Source of the DNA: Mycoplana dimorpha
GTDB lineage: Bacteria; Pseudomonadota; Alphaproteobacteria; Rhizobiales; Rhizobiaceae
Assembly: GCF_003046475.1 (NCBI RefSeq)
Contig: NZ_PZZZ01000004.1
Span: 1 to 64,000 of the forward strand
Direction of reading: 5' to 3'
DNA length: 64,000 bases
Part shown: positions 14,879-23,520 of the stretch, piece by piece
How the letters are laid out: the number at the start of each line of letters is the position of its first letter
How positions within the stretch are numbered: the stretch's first letter is position 1
Made by a program: the position numbers and the translations under genes
Notes under the pieces: model-generated
Database searches by the model: none
Told to the model about the DNA's origin: nothing
The model's input: only the letters and a program-made list of their open reading frames with translations

Positions 14879-16357
14879 TCACTGCTGGCTCGCCCAGCAG
14901 GCGAAGCCCTTCTTCTTCAGAGCCTTGCAGGCATTGACGGCGCTGTCTTGGCCGGAGAAGCCGCCGAAACGGGCGCGGTACAGTTGCGTCCCGCCATCTG
15001 CGAAGGCGACGGTGAAAGGCTCGGCATTGCGCAAGGCCTTGCCGCCCTGATCCTTGGCGCGATCCAGCAGCGCCTGGGCCTGGCCGCGATCCGGCGTCGC
15101 ACCGATCTGGATGACCCAGCCCGAGGGTACCGACTTGCCGGCGGATGCCGCGGTCGAGGCGGTCGTGAGCGCGTCAACAGCCGGGTCGGCATCACCCTGT
15201 TCGACGTCGGCTGCCGAAGCCGGGGCGGCGACATTGCGCTGGATTCTCAGTGTGGCAGCAAGAGCTTCCTTGCCGACGACGTTCGAGGCGCTGGCGACAG
15301 AGGTGGCGGCATAGGCCATCTCGATACGCGACTCCTCGTAGCGATAGGACGGGACGGGGCCGTTCTCCGGCAGTTCCAGAGGACCGGCAGTGGTGGTCGG
15401 CGCGACGCTTGCGGCAACGGAGTTCGCAGCCGCAGCGGCGGACAAGGTCGGAGCATCGCGGGTCTCGGCGATCAGGTTGCCCGAACCGCGGCGCGACGCC
15501 GCCGGCATGTAGCTGGCGATCAGCTTCTTCATCTGCTGGTCGCGGGAGGCGCCAGTCCGGCCGCCGAGGACGACAGCAACCACGCTTCGGCCGTCCGCCT
15601 GGGCGGAGGTGACCAGGTTGAAGCCGGATGCGCGGGTATAGCCGGTCTTGATGCCGTCGACGCCGCGGACCACGCCGAGCAGGCGGTTGTGGTTGCCGAT
15701 CGTCTGGTTGCCGTAGCGGAAGCTGCGGGTGTTGAAATAATCGTAGTACTGCGGGAAGTGCTGGCGCAGCGCCAGGCCGAGCCGCGCCTGGTCGCGGGCC
15801 GTCGTGACCTGAGCGGTGTTCGGCAGGCCGTGCGCGTTGCGATACACGGTGCGCGTCATGCCGAGTGCGCGGGCCTTCTGGGTCATGATTCGGGCGAAGC
15901 GCTCTTCGGAGCCCCCGAGGAATTCGCCGAGCGCGGTGGCGACGTCGTTGGCTGAGCGCGTCACCAGCGCCTGGATCGCCTGCTCGACCGTCAATTTGCT
16001 GCCGGAACGCACGCCGAGCTTGGAAGGCGGCTCACTCGCGGCGTTCTTCGATACGGGAACGAGCGTGTTCTTGCTGATCTTGCCGGCCTCGAGCGCCTCG
16101 AAGGTCAGGTAGATCGTCATCATCTTGGTCAGCGATGCCGGATAGCGCAAATCGTCGGCGTCTTCGTTGTAGAGCACCTTGCCCGTCTTCGCATCGATCA
16201 CGATGCCGGCATACTTGGGGTTCGCATGCGCCGTTCCGCCTGCCGCCGCTGCGATAGCGCCCGCGAGCAACAGGCTTCTTGACGCGGCCGCTGCGAACTT
16301 TGCTGTGCGCGAAAAAAGATCGGAGAAAATGGAACGGAACACGCTGGTACTCTTCAA
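14879..16357 (-). CDS. dacA: D-alanyl-D-alanine carboxypeptidase with SPOR domain
   Basis: A 492-residue periplasmic penicillin-binding protein of the DacA/PBP5 class, which trims the terminal D-Ala of peptidoglycan stems. Seen: signal peptide (about 1-45, ending TAHA), SxxK at 75-78 (SLTK), SxN at 135-137 (SAN) and KTG at 237-239. A long Ala-rich linker (about 290-410) follows. The C-terminal SPOR domain (about 415-490) would bind denuded septal peptidoglycan, implying a division-site role. The start is uncertain: TTG at 16357 gives the longest reading, but GTG at 16345 has GAAGAG 7 bases before it and keeps the signal peptide. Confidence 0.92.
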   Translation of the reverse strand: MKSTSVFRSIFSDLFSRTAKFAAAASRSLLLAGAIAAAAGGTAHANPKYAGIVIDAKTGKVLYNEDADDLRYPASLTKMMTIYLTFEALEAGKISKNTLVPVSKNAASEPPSKLGVRSGSKLTVEQAIQALVTRSANDVATALGEFLGGSEERFARIMTQKARALGMTRTVYRNAHGLPNTAQVTTARDQARLGLALRQHFPQYYDYFNTRSFRYGNQTIGNHNRLLGVVRGVDGIKTGYTRASGFNLVTSAQADGRSVVAVVLGGRTGASRDQQMKKLIASYMPAASRRGSGNLIAETRDAPTLSAAAAANSVAASVAPTTTAGPLELPENGPVPSYRYEESRIEMAYAATSVASASNVVGKEALAATLRIQRNVAAPASAADVEQGDADPAVDALTTASTAASAGKSVPSGWVIQIGATPDRGQAQALLDRAKDQGGKALRNAEPFTVAFADGGTQLYRARFGGFSGQDSAVNACKALKKKGFACWASQQ

Positions 16358-16475
16358 GTCTCGGATTGCGCTGTCGTTCGGTCGCGATTGGCGAACGATG
16401 ATTGGAGCGAGACTATCGGGGCACGGTTACCAATCGGTTTATGATGAATCATTGGTTGCGGAGATCGGCGGATTT

Positions 16476-17246
16476 TTATCGTCTGTTCGTGCGGGGCAGG
16501 GGACTCTCGCGCTCCGTCAGAGCATGCTGCATGTAGGAGCGAACGGATTGCTCCATCGCCTGCCACTGCGGCAAAAGTCTGCTCGAGAACCGGTAGAGGA
16601 GCGACAGATCGTCGCCGATGTGGATATCCCGCTGGCAGTCGGCGCCGGTCGAGGCTTGGTCCGACCCGGGTATCAGGCAGCGTACGGCATAGGTCGCCCC
16701 ATCCGGCAGGGCGCCGAGCAGCAGGGCCTCCTGTTCGTAGCCGGAGCCCGGCCTGAGACGCCGCAGCGTCAGGCCGGCCGGTCCCGCTTCCGGCTCGCCG
16801 GCGAACAGGTGCGTGTAGATCGGTTGGACGCGGCCCGACATGTCCCGGGACATCGTGCTTTGTGACAATTGCAGGAACAGCAGGCTTTCAGGCTGGCCGA
16901 CATCGTTGAAGCGGAGGCGATTGCGGTTCGAGTAGCCCTCCATCTCCGGCCAGGTGAGATACAGGTCAAGCCGGTCGGTCTGGCCGTTGCGGCGCTGCTC
17001 GTCGAAGCGGATGACGTTTGCGGGCAGGCGAAGATGGTCCTCGCCGATCAGGATCTCTTGTATTTCACTGCTCTCGCTGTGCCCGGCCAGGGCGATGCGC
17101 TCGCCGAGCATGCGGCCGCCGATGCTGAGGGCGATCGTCGCGCCAGCAAGCACCGCGATGGCGAAGGCCAGGCGCCTCAGGAAGCGCGGGCAAAGCAGTG
17201 CTTCGGTTGCCGGCTCGCGTGGATGTTGCTTCGATGCTGCCTGCAT
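16476..17246 (-). CDS. Hypothetical membrane-anchored protein
   Basis: A 256-residue protein when started at the ATG at 17246; a longer in-frame reading to 17417 has no convincing ribosome-binding site. A basic N-terminus is followed by one hydrophobic segment (RLAFAIAVLAGATIALSIGG, about 24-43), then a soluble, probably periplasmic domain with few cysteines. The acidic RLDLYLTWPEMEGY landmark lies at about 91-104. No family recognised. It sits upstream of dacA on the same strand, but 118 bases separate them, so co-transcription is not certain. Confidence 0.65.
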   Translation of the reverse strand: MQAASKQHPREPATEALLCPRFLRRLAFAIAVLAGATIALSIGGRMLGERIALAGHSESSEIQEILIGEDHLRLPANVIRFDEQRRNGQTDRLDLYLTWPEMEGYSNRNRLRFNDVGQPESLLFLQLSQSTMSRDMSGRVQPIYTHLFAGEPEAGPAGLTLRRLRPGSGYEQEALLLGALPDGATYAVRCLIPGSDQASTGADCQRDIHIGDDLSLLYRFSSRLLPQWQAMEQSVRSYMQHALTERESPLPRTNRR

Positions 17247-17573
17247 GGCTTCGGTCGCCGCCCCGGCTTCGTTCTCGCATGCACGGGCACCGGTCCGGCC
17301 GGCCCCCGCATGATTGCGCCGAGAGTGTGAGCGCGTGGTTAATATCGGGTAAACAGGGGCCGCCATCCGGCGGATAGAAAGAGTGCGGCCGGCTCCGGGA
17401 CGGTGAGCCGGCCGCAAGGTGGCCTCGATCGGGACAGAGTGACCGCGGCCGTAAGGTAGAGGGCAGTGTCATGGGCATCCCGGATGGGAAATGCCTGATG
17501 CCTGTCTTTCCGAAGTATGCCACCGTCATGGCCGAAGCCGCGCTGGGCATAAAAGTCGGTCGTGCGACCTGCT
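17247..17573. other. Intergenic region with a strong hairpin
   Basis: 327 bases between the BTLCP gene stop and the membrane-anchored hypothetical gene, both on the minus strand. The only clear content is the 10-bp hairpin at 17385-17415. No gene was recognised. Confidence 0.5.
17385..17415 (-). terminator. Probable terminator downstream of the BTLCP gene
   Basis: A perfect 10-bp inverted repeat GCGGCCGGCT / AGCCGGCCGC with an 11-base loop. On the minus strand it is followed by ACTCTTTCT. It lies 158 bases beyond the BTLCP stop. Confidence 0.55.
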
Positions 17574-18173
17574 TTAGCGGACGCTACCCACCGCAGTGGT
17601 TCGGCCGTCCTGGAGCTTGACCCATTTGCCGGCGTTGCGTTCGGACTGTCGCTTTAGGAAGCGGTATTCCGTCTCCGACCAGAGCAGGACCCGGTCTCGC
17701 ATGTTGTCGAGCACGAAGTCGCCACGGTCGGTGCGTACGGTGAGCACGGCGTGGCCCTCGCCGTTGGGCTGCAGCACGACGGTGATCAGGAGGGCGGAGG
17801 GCGAAATTCCGGCTTCGATCAGCATCTTGCGCTTCTGCAGGACATAGTCCTCGCAATCGCCGACGGTGTCCGGATAGACCCAGCGCTCCTCGACGCCATA
17901 GATCTCATTGTCGGTCATCGGCTCGATCGAGCTGTTGACGGTATAGTTGACCTCAAGAATCTGCCGCCAGTTTGCCTCGTTGAGGACGAGCGGGCCGCCG
18001 GCGTCCGTCGCGCCGCATTCGTCGGCGTACTGCTTGCAGAACTCGTAGTGCCCGATCGGCTGGTTGGTCGGCCCTGCAACGGTCATGTTGGCCGGAAGTG
18101 CGTGTGCGGCCTGGGCGAATACAAGAGCGAGCAGTAGCCCGATGGTCCCCGTCCAGATGGTGTTCTTCTTCAT
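17574..18173 (-). CDS. Transglutaminase-like cysteine peptidase (BTLCP family)
   Basis: A 199-residue secreted protein with signal peptide (about 1-25, ending AHA). The catalytic triad of the bacterial transglutaminase-like cysteine proteinase family is visible: Cys107 in VGDCEDYVLQKR, His141 in GEGHAVLTV and Asp156 in FVLDN. The best-known family member, LapG, cleaves surface adhesins in the periplasm under c-di-GMP control. The start is ATG 18173, giving the signal peptide MKKNTIWTGT; it has GACAGGACA before it. A PilZ (c-di-GMP receptor) gene lies upstream on the same strand. No LapD-like protein or large adhesin is in this window, so a LapG role is inference. Confidence 0.88.
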   Translation of the reverse strand: MKKNTIWTGTIGLLLALVFAQAAHALPANMTVAGPTNQPIGHYEFCKQYADECGATDAGGPLVLNEANWRQILEVNYTVNSSIEPMTDNEIYGVEERWVYPDTVGDCEDYVLQKRKMLIEAGISPSALLITVVLQPNGEGHAVLTVRTDRGDFVLDNMRDRVLLWSETEYRFLKRQSERNAGKWVKLQDGRTTAVGSVR

Positions 18174-18584
18174 TGTCCTGTCCCTGTTCTGGAAGGACAA
18201 TGACAGATATGTTTTTACCTGACGCGAAAGAGCGAAGTATAATTAAGAGCAAAATTTCAGAGCATCAGAATAAAATAAGAATAAAAGTCGACGATAATTT
18301 TAATCGGATTTGAGCCTGATTTGATTAAAATGCTAATGATCTGAGGCCCGCCGTTGGCTGCGGCGGTGCGCACAGGTGTTGAACACTGCTCGGCGGAGAG
18401 GATGCCCGTGTGGCCGGCTCGGTCGCGCAGGCAATCAATCAGGGCTTGTGGACGTGGTCGGGGCTGGCGATGGGTCTCAGGCCTTGCCGTGCCGGTAGGA
18501 GGGGAGAAAATCCGGGGCGGCCAAACTGAAAGAGGGCCCTGTGGCCCCCTGAGGTGATCCGTTCCTGGCCTGTTTGGCCACGGC
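18174..18584. other. AT-rich island between BTLCP and PilZ genes
   Basis: 411 bases. The part at about 18195-18345 is strikingly AT-rich for this genome and contains ATTTTAATC (18297-18305) and GATTAAAAT (18323-18331), a perfect 9-bp inverted repeat with a 17-base spacer. It is the upstream region of the BTLCP gene. The rest (18350-18584) is GC-rich and carries a GGGGGCC/GGGCCC hairpin near 18530-18552 that may end the PilZ transcript. Confidence 0.5.
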
Positions 18585-19196
18585 TCAAAGGAATTCGGTG
18601 AGCGCTTCCTTCGACTGCACGCTGGAGAACTCGATGGCGACGCCTTCCTGGAAGTGGCGTACGACGCGGCCGCGCATGTTGCCGAGCTGCACCGGGGTGC
18701 CGATCGCCGGGCGGACGTCGATATCGACGGCGGCACCCGAGAGCGACAGGTCGATGATGCGGCAGGGATAGTGGCGTCCGTCGTCGAGTGCCAGTTCGGT
18801 ACGGGTGTTGCGCGGCGTCAGCCGGTCGTGCTGCCGGTCTTCCGGCAGGCCCAGCTCGTGCTTGTTGGCGATCCAGGTCAATTGCGCCGCCAGCTTCTCC
18901 CGCTTGCGCTCGGTCGCATTGACCGCAATGACGAAGCCGTCTTCGGTGCTCCTGGTCACCGAGCCCTCGATACGCCCGAGGTGGTCGACATAGGCGATGA
19001 TCCGCTCGCCTGCACGCGGGCGGGCATGGCAGGCAAAGAACACGTCGCCCGGCGACATGTCGATGGCGGTGCATTCGTATTCGTCGTGGTTCGGCAACAT
19101 CAGCCGGCCGGGCAGGTTGACAGAGACGCGCTGGAAGGTGCGTTCGTCGGGCTGCGGTCTGCGGACTGTTGGCGATGCTTGCTGAAACGAATACAT
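18585..19196 (-). CDS. Tandem PilZ-domain protein
   Basis: A 203-residue cytosolic protein. The C-terminal half is a PilZ domain: basic DRLTPRNTRTEL (124-135), the DLSLSGAAVDID box (149-160) and QLGNMRGRVVRHF (170-182). The N-terminal half is a second, more diverged PilZ-like barrel with QRVSVNLPGR (22-31) and AIDMSPGDVFF (44-54). PilZ domains bind c-di-GMP. Start at ATG 19196. It lies upstream of the BTLCP peptidase on the same strand, 411 bases away. An inverted repeat (19237-19257) lies ahead of it. Confidence 0.88.
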   Translation of the reverse strand: MYSFQQASPTVRRPQPDERTFQRVSVNLPGRLMLPNHDEYECTAIDMSPGDVFFACHARPRAGERIIAYVDHLGRIEGSVTRSTEDGFVIAVNATERKREKLAAQLTWIANKHELGLPEDRQHDRLTPRNTRTELALDDGRHYPCRIIDLSLSGAAVDIDVRPAIGTPVQLGNMRGRVVRHFQEGVAIEFSSVQSKEALTEFL

Positions 19197-19236
19197 GGAC
19201 AGACTGGGGCCAATCAAATTTGTCTTTCAAACTTCT

Positions 19237-19257
19237 AACTGTTCGAGGTTAACAGTT
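19237..19257 (-). promoter_or_regulatory. Putative operator upstream of the PilZ gene
   Basis: AACTGTT (19237-19243), 7 bases, AACAGTT (19251-19257): a perfect 7-bp inverted repeat centred about 50 bases before the PilZ start codon. No regulator identified. Confidence 0.4.
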
Positions 19258-19301
19258 CGTTCCCGGCGCGGATGCCTTCTTTAGCTTTGTGGCGGCCGCA
19301 C

Positions 19302-19922
19302 CTACTTCCCGCCGTCGAACACCCGAAGGTTCAGCATGCGCCGCAGGCGCTGGCCGAAGTCCCGGGCCCCGACCCTGATAACAGTGGCGGGCAGGGCGGC
19401 CGGGCTTGGCTCGGGACAAGGTTCGAATTCCTGCTGCGGGGCGACGGATTCGAACGACACCTGTGTCATGGGGCGAAGCGGCAGGGCCAGCGGAGGGACG
19501 GGCTCTAGCGGGACCAGGGCGCCGAAAATGCGGTCGGCATGCGACGATTGCGAGGTGATCGGCAGTAGCAGGATCTCGACAGCGGCCAGGCGGCTGGATT
19601 GCCCGCAGGCGCTCGCCAGCAATACGGCAGCCCGCCGCTGCGCCGCGACCGCGCCGCAGATCCGCCCGATGCGGTCACGCACCTCCGCGGCGAACAGGCG
19701 ATCGAAGGCGGTAGCCCGCAGTTCCCGGCCGAACAATGCGCAAAGTCGCGTTCCTGCGAGCCGGAACAACGGCGCGGAACCGCTGACCTGTTCGAGGATG
19801 AAGAGGTCGGGCAGGTACTGTCGCAGCGCGGCCGGCTCTATGTCGCGCCGGTCAGGAACATCCCTTGCTCCTCGCACGCCCGACCAATAGGCGTGGATCG
19901 CTCGTGTGGTGGTCGTCTGCAT
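19302..19922 (-). CDS. PAS domain-containing protein (PAS_5 type)
   Basis: A 206-residue protein matching the single-PAS family common in alphaproteobacteria. Landmarks: IHAYWSGVRGARDVPDRRDIEP near the start (residues W14 to P28), then LPDLFILE, PLFRLAGTRLCALFGREL and a long tail with LPLRPMTQVSFESV. There is no kinase, cyclase or DNA-binding domain, so it may act as a partner protein. Start at ATG 19922 (MQTTTTRAIHAYW); a longer reading to 19961 is possible. No operon partner. Confidence 0.78.
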   Translation of the reverse strand: MQTTTTRAIHAYWSGVRGARDVPDRRDIEPAALRQYLPDLFILEQVSGSAPLFRLAGTRLCALFGRELRATAFDRLFAAEVRDRIGRICGAVAAQRRAAVLLASACGQSSRLAAVEILLLPITSQSSHADRIFGALVPLEPVPPLALPLRPMTQVSFESVAPQQEFEPCPEPSPAALPATVIRVGARDFGQRLRRMLNLRVFDGGK

Positions 19923-20130
19923 CACAATTCCGCTCAATGTTGTACCGGAACGGCACGTCATGCGCCGAGGCCTCGGCCGGTCGCAGGCTTACATGCGAGG
20001 ATCGTGCCAGCCGGGCATTAAGGTTAATCGCTGGTTTCGATTGTGTGCCGCGTGCCGCCGTGACACGGTTCGTCATCACTTCACGAAGGGAAGACCTTCA
20101 GCACCGATTTCGGCCAGGTCTGTGGCCGCG

Positions 20131-20164
20131 GGCCGTACGGCGAAAGCTGTACGGCCTTTCTTTT
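20131..20164 (+). terminator. Intrinsic terminator without an annotated upstream gene
   Basis: GGCCGTAC (20131-20138), a 10-base loop, GTACGGCC (20149-20156), then TTTCTTTT. It is a strong plus-strand terminator. The only annotated gene upstream (PAS protein) is divergent, so it may end a small RNA or a leader transcript of the rhomboid gene. Confidence 0.75.
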
Positions 20165-20209
20165 ACCTGTATAAGCCCGGCATGGAATTTTTCGGAAGTG
20201 GCGGTCAGC

Positions 20210-20968
20210 ATGGATGATACGGGCAGTGACGCGGCCCCCGTGGCGGCACCGGACGGGCCTCGCAAGCGAGAACCGGCGTTCAACCTGCCGGGCAGTCTCG
20301 TCGCGGCGCTGGCACTGCTGGCGCTTATCCATGTGGTGCGTACCTATCTGATTTCGGCCGACGCCGACGAATGGGTGCTTCTGAACTTCGCCTTCATCGC
20401 AGCGCGCTACCTGCCCGAGTACATGGCAGCGGACTGGGTCTGGCTCTGGACGCCGGTCACCTATTCCTTGCTCCATGGCAGCTGGGAGCACCTGCTTTTC
20501 AACAGCTTCTGGATGGTGGCCTTCGGCGCCCCGGTGGTCCGCCGCATCGGCACGCGGCGTTTCGTGCTTTTCTGGTGCCTTTCGGCCGCGGCTTCAGCTG
20601 CCTTGCACTGCGCCTTTCACTGGGGCGAGGTGACCGTCGTCATAGGCGCGTCCGGCGTCGTTTCCGGTCTCATGGGAGCCGCGACGCGGTTCGTCTTCTC
20701 GTCGGGGGGCGAAATGGCGCGGCGTCAACCCCATCTCAACCGGCGTCTAACGGTGCGTGAGGCCCTGTCGAACCGTTCCGTGCTGGTCTTTTGTGCGGTC
20801 TGGTTCCTGACGAACCTCGCGATCGGCTTCGGCCAGATGTTTGCCGGGTCCGAGGGGGCGACGATCGCCTGGGAGGCGCATATCGGCGGCTTCCTTTTCG
20901 GCTTCTTCTGCCTTCCGCTCTTCGACAGACACCCGGCCGCCGCGGCCCAGGAGAGCGGGCGCGGATAG
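20210..20968 (+). CDS. Rhomboid-family intramembrane serine protease
   Basis: A 252-residue inner-membrane protease with six predicted helices. Conserved features: HGSWEHLLFN (89-98, the HxxxxHxxxN motif of helix 2), the catalytic Ser148 in GASG (146-149) and the catalytic His224 in EAHIGGFLFG. Rhomboids cleave transmembrane substrates within the membrane. The start is ATG 20210; an in-frame GTG at 20198 would add four residues. An intrinsic terminator stands 46 bases before the start, so the promoter must lie in that short gap or transcription must read through. Confidence 0.93.
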   Translation: MDDTGSDAAPVAAPDGPRKREPAFNLPGSLVAALALLALIHVVRTYLISADADEWVLLNFAFIAARYLPEYMAADWVWLWTPVTYSLLHGSWEHLLFNSFWMVAFGAPVVRRIGTRRFVLFWCLSAAASAALHCAFHWGEVTVVIGASGVVSGLMGAATRFVFSSGGEMARRQPHLNRRLTVREALSNRSVLVFCAVWFLTNLAIGFGQMFAGSEGATIAWEAHIGGFLFGFFCLPLFDRHPAAAAQESGRG

Positions 20969-21148
20969 GCGCCACCCCTGGCCGGACTTGCATTCATGTG
21001 TCCGGCGGCGCACGATCACGATGTTCCGGTTCGCGCATGCCCCGCCGGGACGGATGGAGCGGATGTCGAGCGACAGCCGTTCCGGTTGGCAGGGTGCACC
21101 TGTCGGGTTCCCTGCCTCTCTGCGTCATGTCGCACCCGGGAGGAATGC

Positions 21149-21577
21149 ATGTATGTAAAGTCGATTCTGGAGGAGAAGGGCCGCAATGTCGTGACCGGCG
21201 GGCCCCAGATGACTGTGCGGCAAGCGGCCGGCTATCTGCGTGACAACCATATCGGCGCCATCGTCATCGTCGATCGCAACGACAGGATCGCAGGCATCAT
21301 CGCCGAGCGCGACATCGTCGCCGCGATCGCCAAGAGCGGCGCAGACTGCCTGGACAAGCCGATTTCCGCGTTGATGTGGGGCAATGTCCACCGGTGCGGG
21401 GAGGATGCGACAGTGGAAGAAGTCATGGCAATGATGAGCACGCACCGCGCCAGGCACATTCCCGTTGAGCGCGACGGTCGCCTGGTCGGCATCATTTCGA
21501 TCGGCGACGTCGTCAAGGCGCATATCCGCTCCATCGAGCGTGAGGCGGCCGAGATCAAGGCATACATCGCAAGCTGA
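21149..21577 (+). CDS. CBS-domain pair protein
   Basis: A 142-residue soluble protein consisting of two CBS domains (about 1-65 and 72-135) and a short helical tail. The ATG at 21149 has GGGAGGAATGC before it. Such stand-alone CBS pairs bind adenine nucleotides or similar ligands and modulate partner proteins. IIAERDIVAAIAKSG and IISIGDVVKAHIRSIE mark the two domain ends. Partner unknown; the neighbours (rhomboid, patatin) are not obviously linked. Confidence 0.9.
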   Translation: MYVKSILEEKGRNVVTGGPQMTVRQAAGYLRDNHIGAIVIVDRNDRIAGIIAERDIVAAIAKSGADCLDKPISALMWGNVHRCGEDATVEEVMAMMSTHRARHIPVERDGRLVGIISIGDVVKAHIRSIEREAAEIKAYIAS

Positions 21578-21685
21578 GCGTTCTGGTCGGCGGCGTGACC
21601 CCTGTTCCTGGTTGGCATGGACGCGGGGAATGCCCGGTCCGGTCGTATAGCTGTGGGGTGGCTACAGGGCAGGATGTGCCAAAAG

Positions 21686-21745
21686 CAGGCAGAAGAAGCA
21701 GATCGGGCCAGCCTCTTCAAGAAATCTGCCTGTGCCTCTCTTTTC
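21686..21745 (+). terminator. Probable terminator of the CBS-protein gene
   Basis: CAGGCAGA (21686-21693) pairs with TCTGCCTG (21725-21732), with an inner GAAGA/TCTTC stem, followed by TGCCTCTCTTTTCTTTT. The stem is long and interrupted. Confidence 0.5.
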
Positions 21746-21747
21746 TT

Positions 21748-22701
21748 TTACCGCGCTATCACGGCTTCCTGCATGCGCCTGATTTCAAGGATCCTGGCCT
21801 TTGCTTCGGCATAGCCGCGCTCGATCGCCTCGCCGGCGCGATGGAACTCCGAAAGGCCGATGTCACTGAGCCGCGGATGCAGCGCCAGGTCGGGGGGATC
21901 GCCGGCCAGCCGGGCGCGGGCGATGCGATCCTGGATGATGTTGAACGACTGTACCATGACGCCGGTCAGCCCGAGTCGCGCTGCACCGTTTTCCTGGCGC
22001 CCGCGGTCGAGATCCTGGATGCTCGCCGTGTGCTTGATCACCGCCGAGCGCCCGTAGAGGTCGTAGTTCAGGTTGACGGCAACGACCAGCGGCTCCTCGT
22101 AGGCGCGGCAGACCGAAACGGGCACCGGATTGACGAGGGCGCCGTCCACCAGCGTGCGGCCATTGCACTTGATCGGCTCGAAAATGCCAGGCAGCGCATA
22201 CGAGGCGCGGAGGGCGGTGATCAGCGAACCTGCGGCGATCCAGACCTCATGGCCGCTGTTGACCTCGGTGGCGACGGCCACGAACGGGCGGTCGAGATCC
22301 TCGATCGAGAGGTGCTCCAGATGCTCCTGCATCCGGCGGGTCAGGCGCATGCCGCCGAACAGGCCGCTGCCGCGGATGGTGAAATCGAGCAGGCTGGCGA
22401 TGCGGCGCATCGTCAGCGATCGGGCGAAGCTCTCGAGTTCGTCGAGCTTGCCGGCGAGATAGCATCCGCCCACCAGCGCACCGATCGAGGTGCCGGCGAT
22501 CATGCTGACCTCGATGCCCTCCTCGTCGAGCGCGCGCAAGACGCCGATATGGGCCCAGCCACGCGCCGCACCGCCGCCAAGCGCAAGGGCGATCCGTGGG
22601 CGCCCGGTGATCTCGGGCGGCGTGGGCAGCGCTACGTGATTCATGGAGGGGCCACCCGGATCGGCTGTATCCGCGCTTCGGTTGAAACTCCAGTTCAGCA
22701 T
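21748..22701 (-). CDS. Patatin-like phospholipase
   Basis: A 317-residue serine lipase-like protein of the RssA/YchK group. Seen: oxyanion loop GGGAARG (42-48), nucleophile elbow GTSIG (70-74, Ser72) and the catalytic DGA (186-188). Length and motif order fit the patatin family (phospholipid or lipid acyl hydrolases). There is no signal peptide. CGGAGGCCTGAT before the ATG is a good ribosome-binding site. Upstream on the same strand are hisI and folE, but 343 bases separate them. Confidence 0.92.
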   Translation of the reverse strand: MLNWSFNRSADTADPGGPSMNHVALPTPPEITGRPRIALALGGGAARGWAHIGVLRALDEEGIEVSMIAGTSIGALVGGCYLAGKLDELESFARSLTMRRIASLLDFTIRGSGLFGGMRLTRRMQEHLEHLSIEDLDRPFVAVATEVNSGHEVWIAAGSLITALRASYALPGIFEPIKCNGRTLVDGALVNPVPVSVCRAYEEPLVVAVNLNYDLYGRSAVIKHTASIQDLDRGRQENGAARLGLTGVMVQSFNIIQDRIARARLAGDPPDLALHPRLSDIGLSEFHRAGEAIERGYAEAKARILEIRRMQEAVIAR

Positions 22702-23044
22702 ATCAGGCCTCCGACGTGGAGAGAACTTGCATTCGCACCGTCAGTTCCGCGAGCCTACCGCCCCTTTACGAACAATAATGCGTTAGCGGCATTCTGGCAT
22801 CGGCCCCCGGAGCGGAACGATCCTCATCGATGGATCAAGGTCTTCCGATCTGCCTCATCAATAGGAAGTAGTCGTGGCAAACGGGATAGAAAGAGCCTGA
22901 ACCGCCGTCGCCGATGTCCCGAAAGCACGATGGAAACGATCTGTCATGGCGTCCCCAGTCTCCCTCATGCGGCATTACACAGTCGCTTCCTTTCCAAGTG
23001 GTGAATCCGCCCCGGATCGACGCGGCTTCTCGAAAAGGTCACCC
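22702..23044. other. Intergenic region between hisI and patatin gene
   Basis: 343 bases, both flanking genes on the minus strand. It should contain the end of the hisI transcript and the patatin promoter. No RNA gene, repeat or reading frame of note is visible. Confidence 0.4.
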
Positions 23045-23491
23045 TCAGCTGTACACAGCGGCCGGATCGAACCGGACGTTGTCGTCCTCGGTCGTCAGCC
23101 GGGCGGCATCGCCGTCGCGGGCGACGGAGCGATAGAAGCAGGAGCGCCTGCCGGTGTGGCATGTCGCATCATGGCCGGCGACGGACACCTTCAGCCAGAC
23201 GGCGTCCTGGTCGCAGTCGGTGCGCAGTTCCACCACCGTCTGCAGGTTGCCCGACGTCTCGCCCTTCTTCCACAGCGCCTTGCGCGAGCGGCTCCAGTAA
23301 TGGGCGATGCCGGTCTCGATCGTCAGCGCCAAGGCCTCGGCGTTCATGTGGGCGACCATCAGCAGTTCGCCGTCGCGCGCATCGGTGACGACGGCCGTCA
23401 CCAGGCCGTGCTCGTCGAAGCGCGGCGTGAACGCCGCGCCGGACTCGAGCTCGGCCTTGTCGGAGGAAGGGGGCTGAAAGGCGATCGCCAT
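23045..23491 (-). CDS. hisI: Phosphoribosyl-AMP cyclohydrolase
   Basis: A 148-residue HisI without the HisE pyrophosphohydrolase domain, as is usual in alphaproteobacteria. It opens the purine ring of PR-AMP in the third step of histidine synthesis. Zinc ligands are visible as Cys93 (TDCDQDAVW), Cys111 (ATCHTG) and Cys118 (RSCFYRS). It lies 29 bases after folE on the same strand; folE and hisI probably form an operon, a known rhizobial pairing. Start MAIAFQPPS at 23491. Confidence 0.95.
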   Translation of the reverse strand: MAIAFQPPSSDKAELESGAAFTPRFDEHGLVTAVVTDARDGELLMVAHMNAEALALTIETGIAHYWSRSRKALWKKGETSGNLQTVVELRTDCDQDAVWLKVSVAGHDATCHTGRRSCFYRSVARDGDAARLTTEDDNVRFDPAAVYS

Positions 23492-23520
23492 CGTCGGCTC
23501 CGTGCCTCGGAGCCGGCGGA

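Noticed and set aside
21595-23004. A 469-residue open frame on the plus strand
   Set aside because: It is antisense to the patatin-like gene with its intact catalytic motifs and has no domain of its own.
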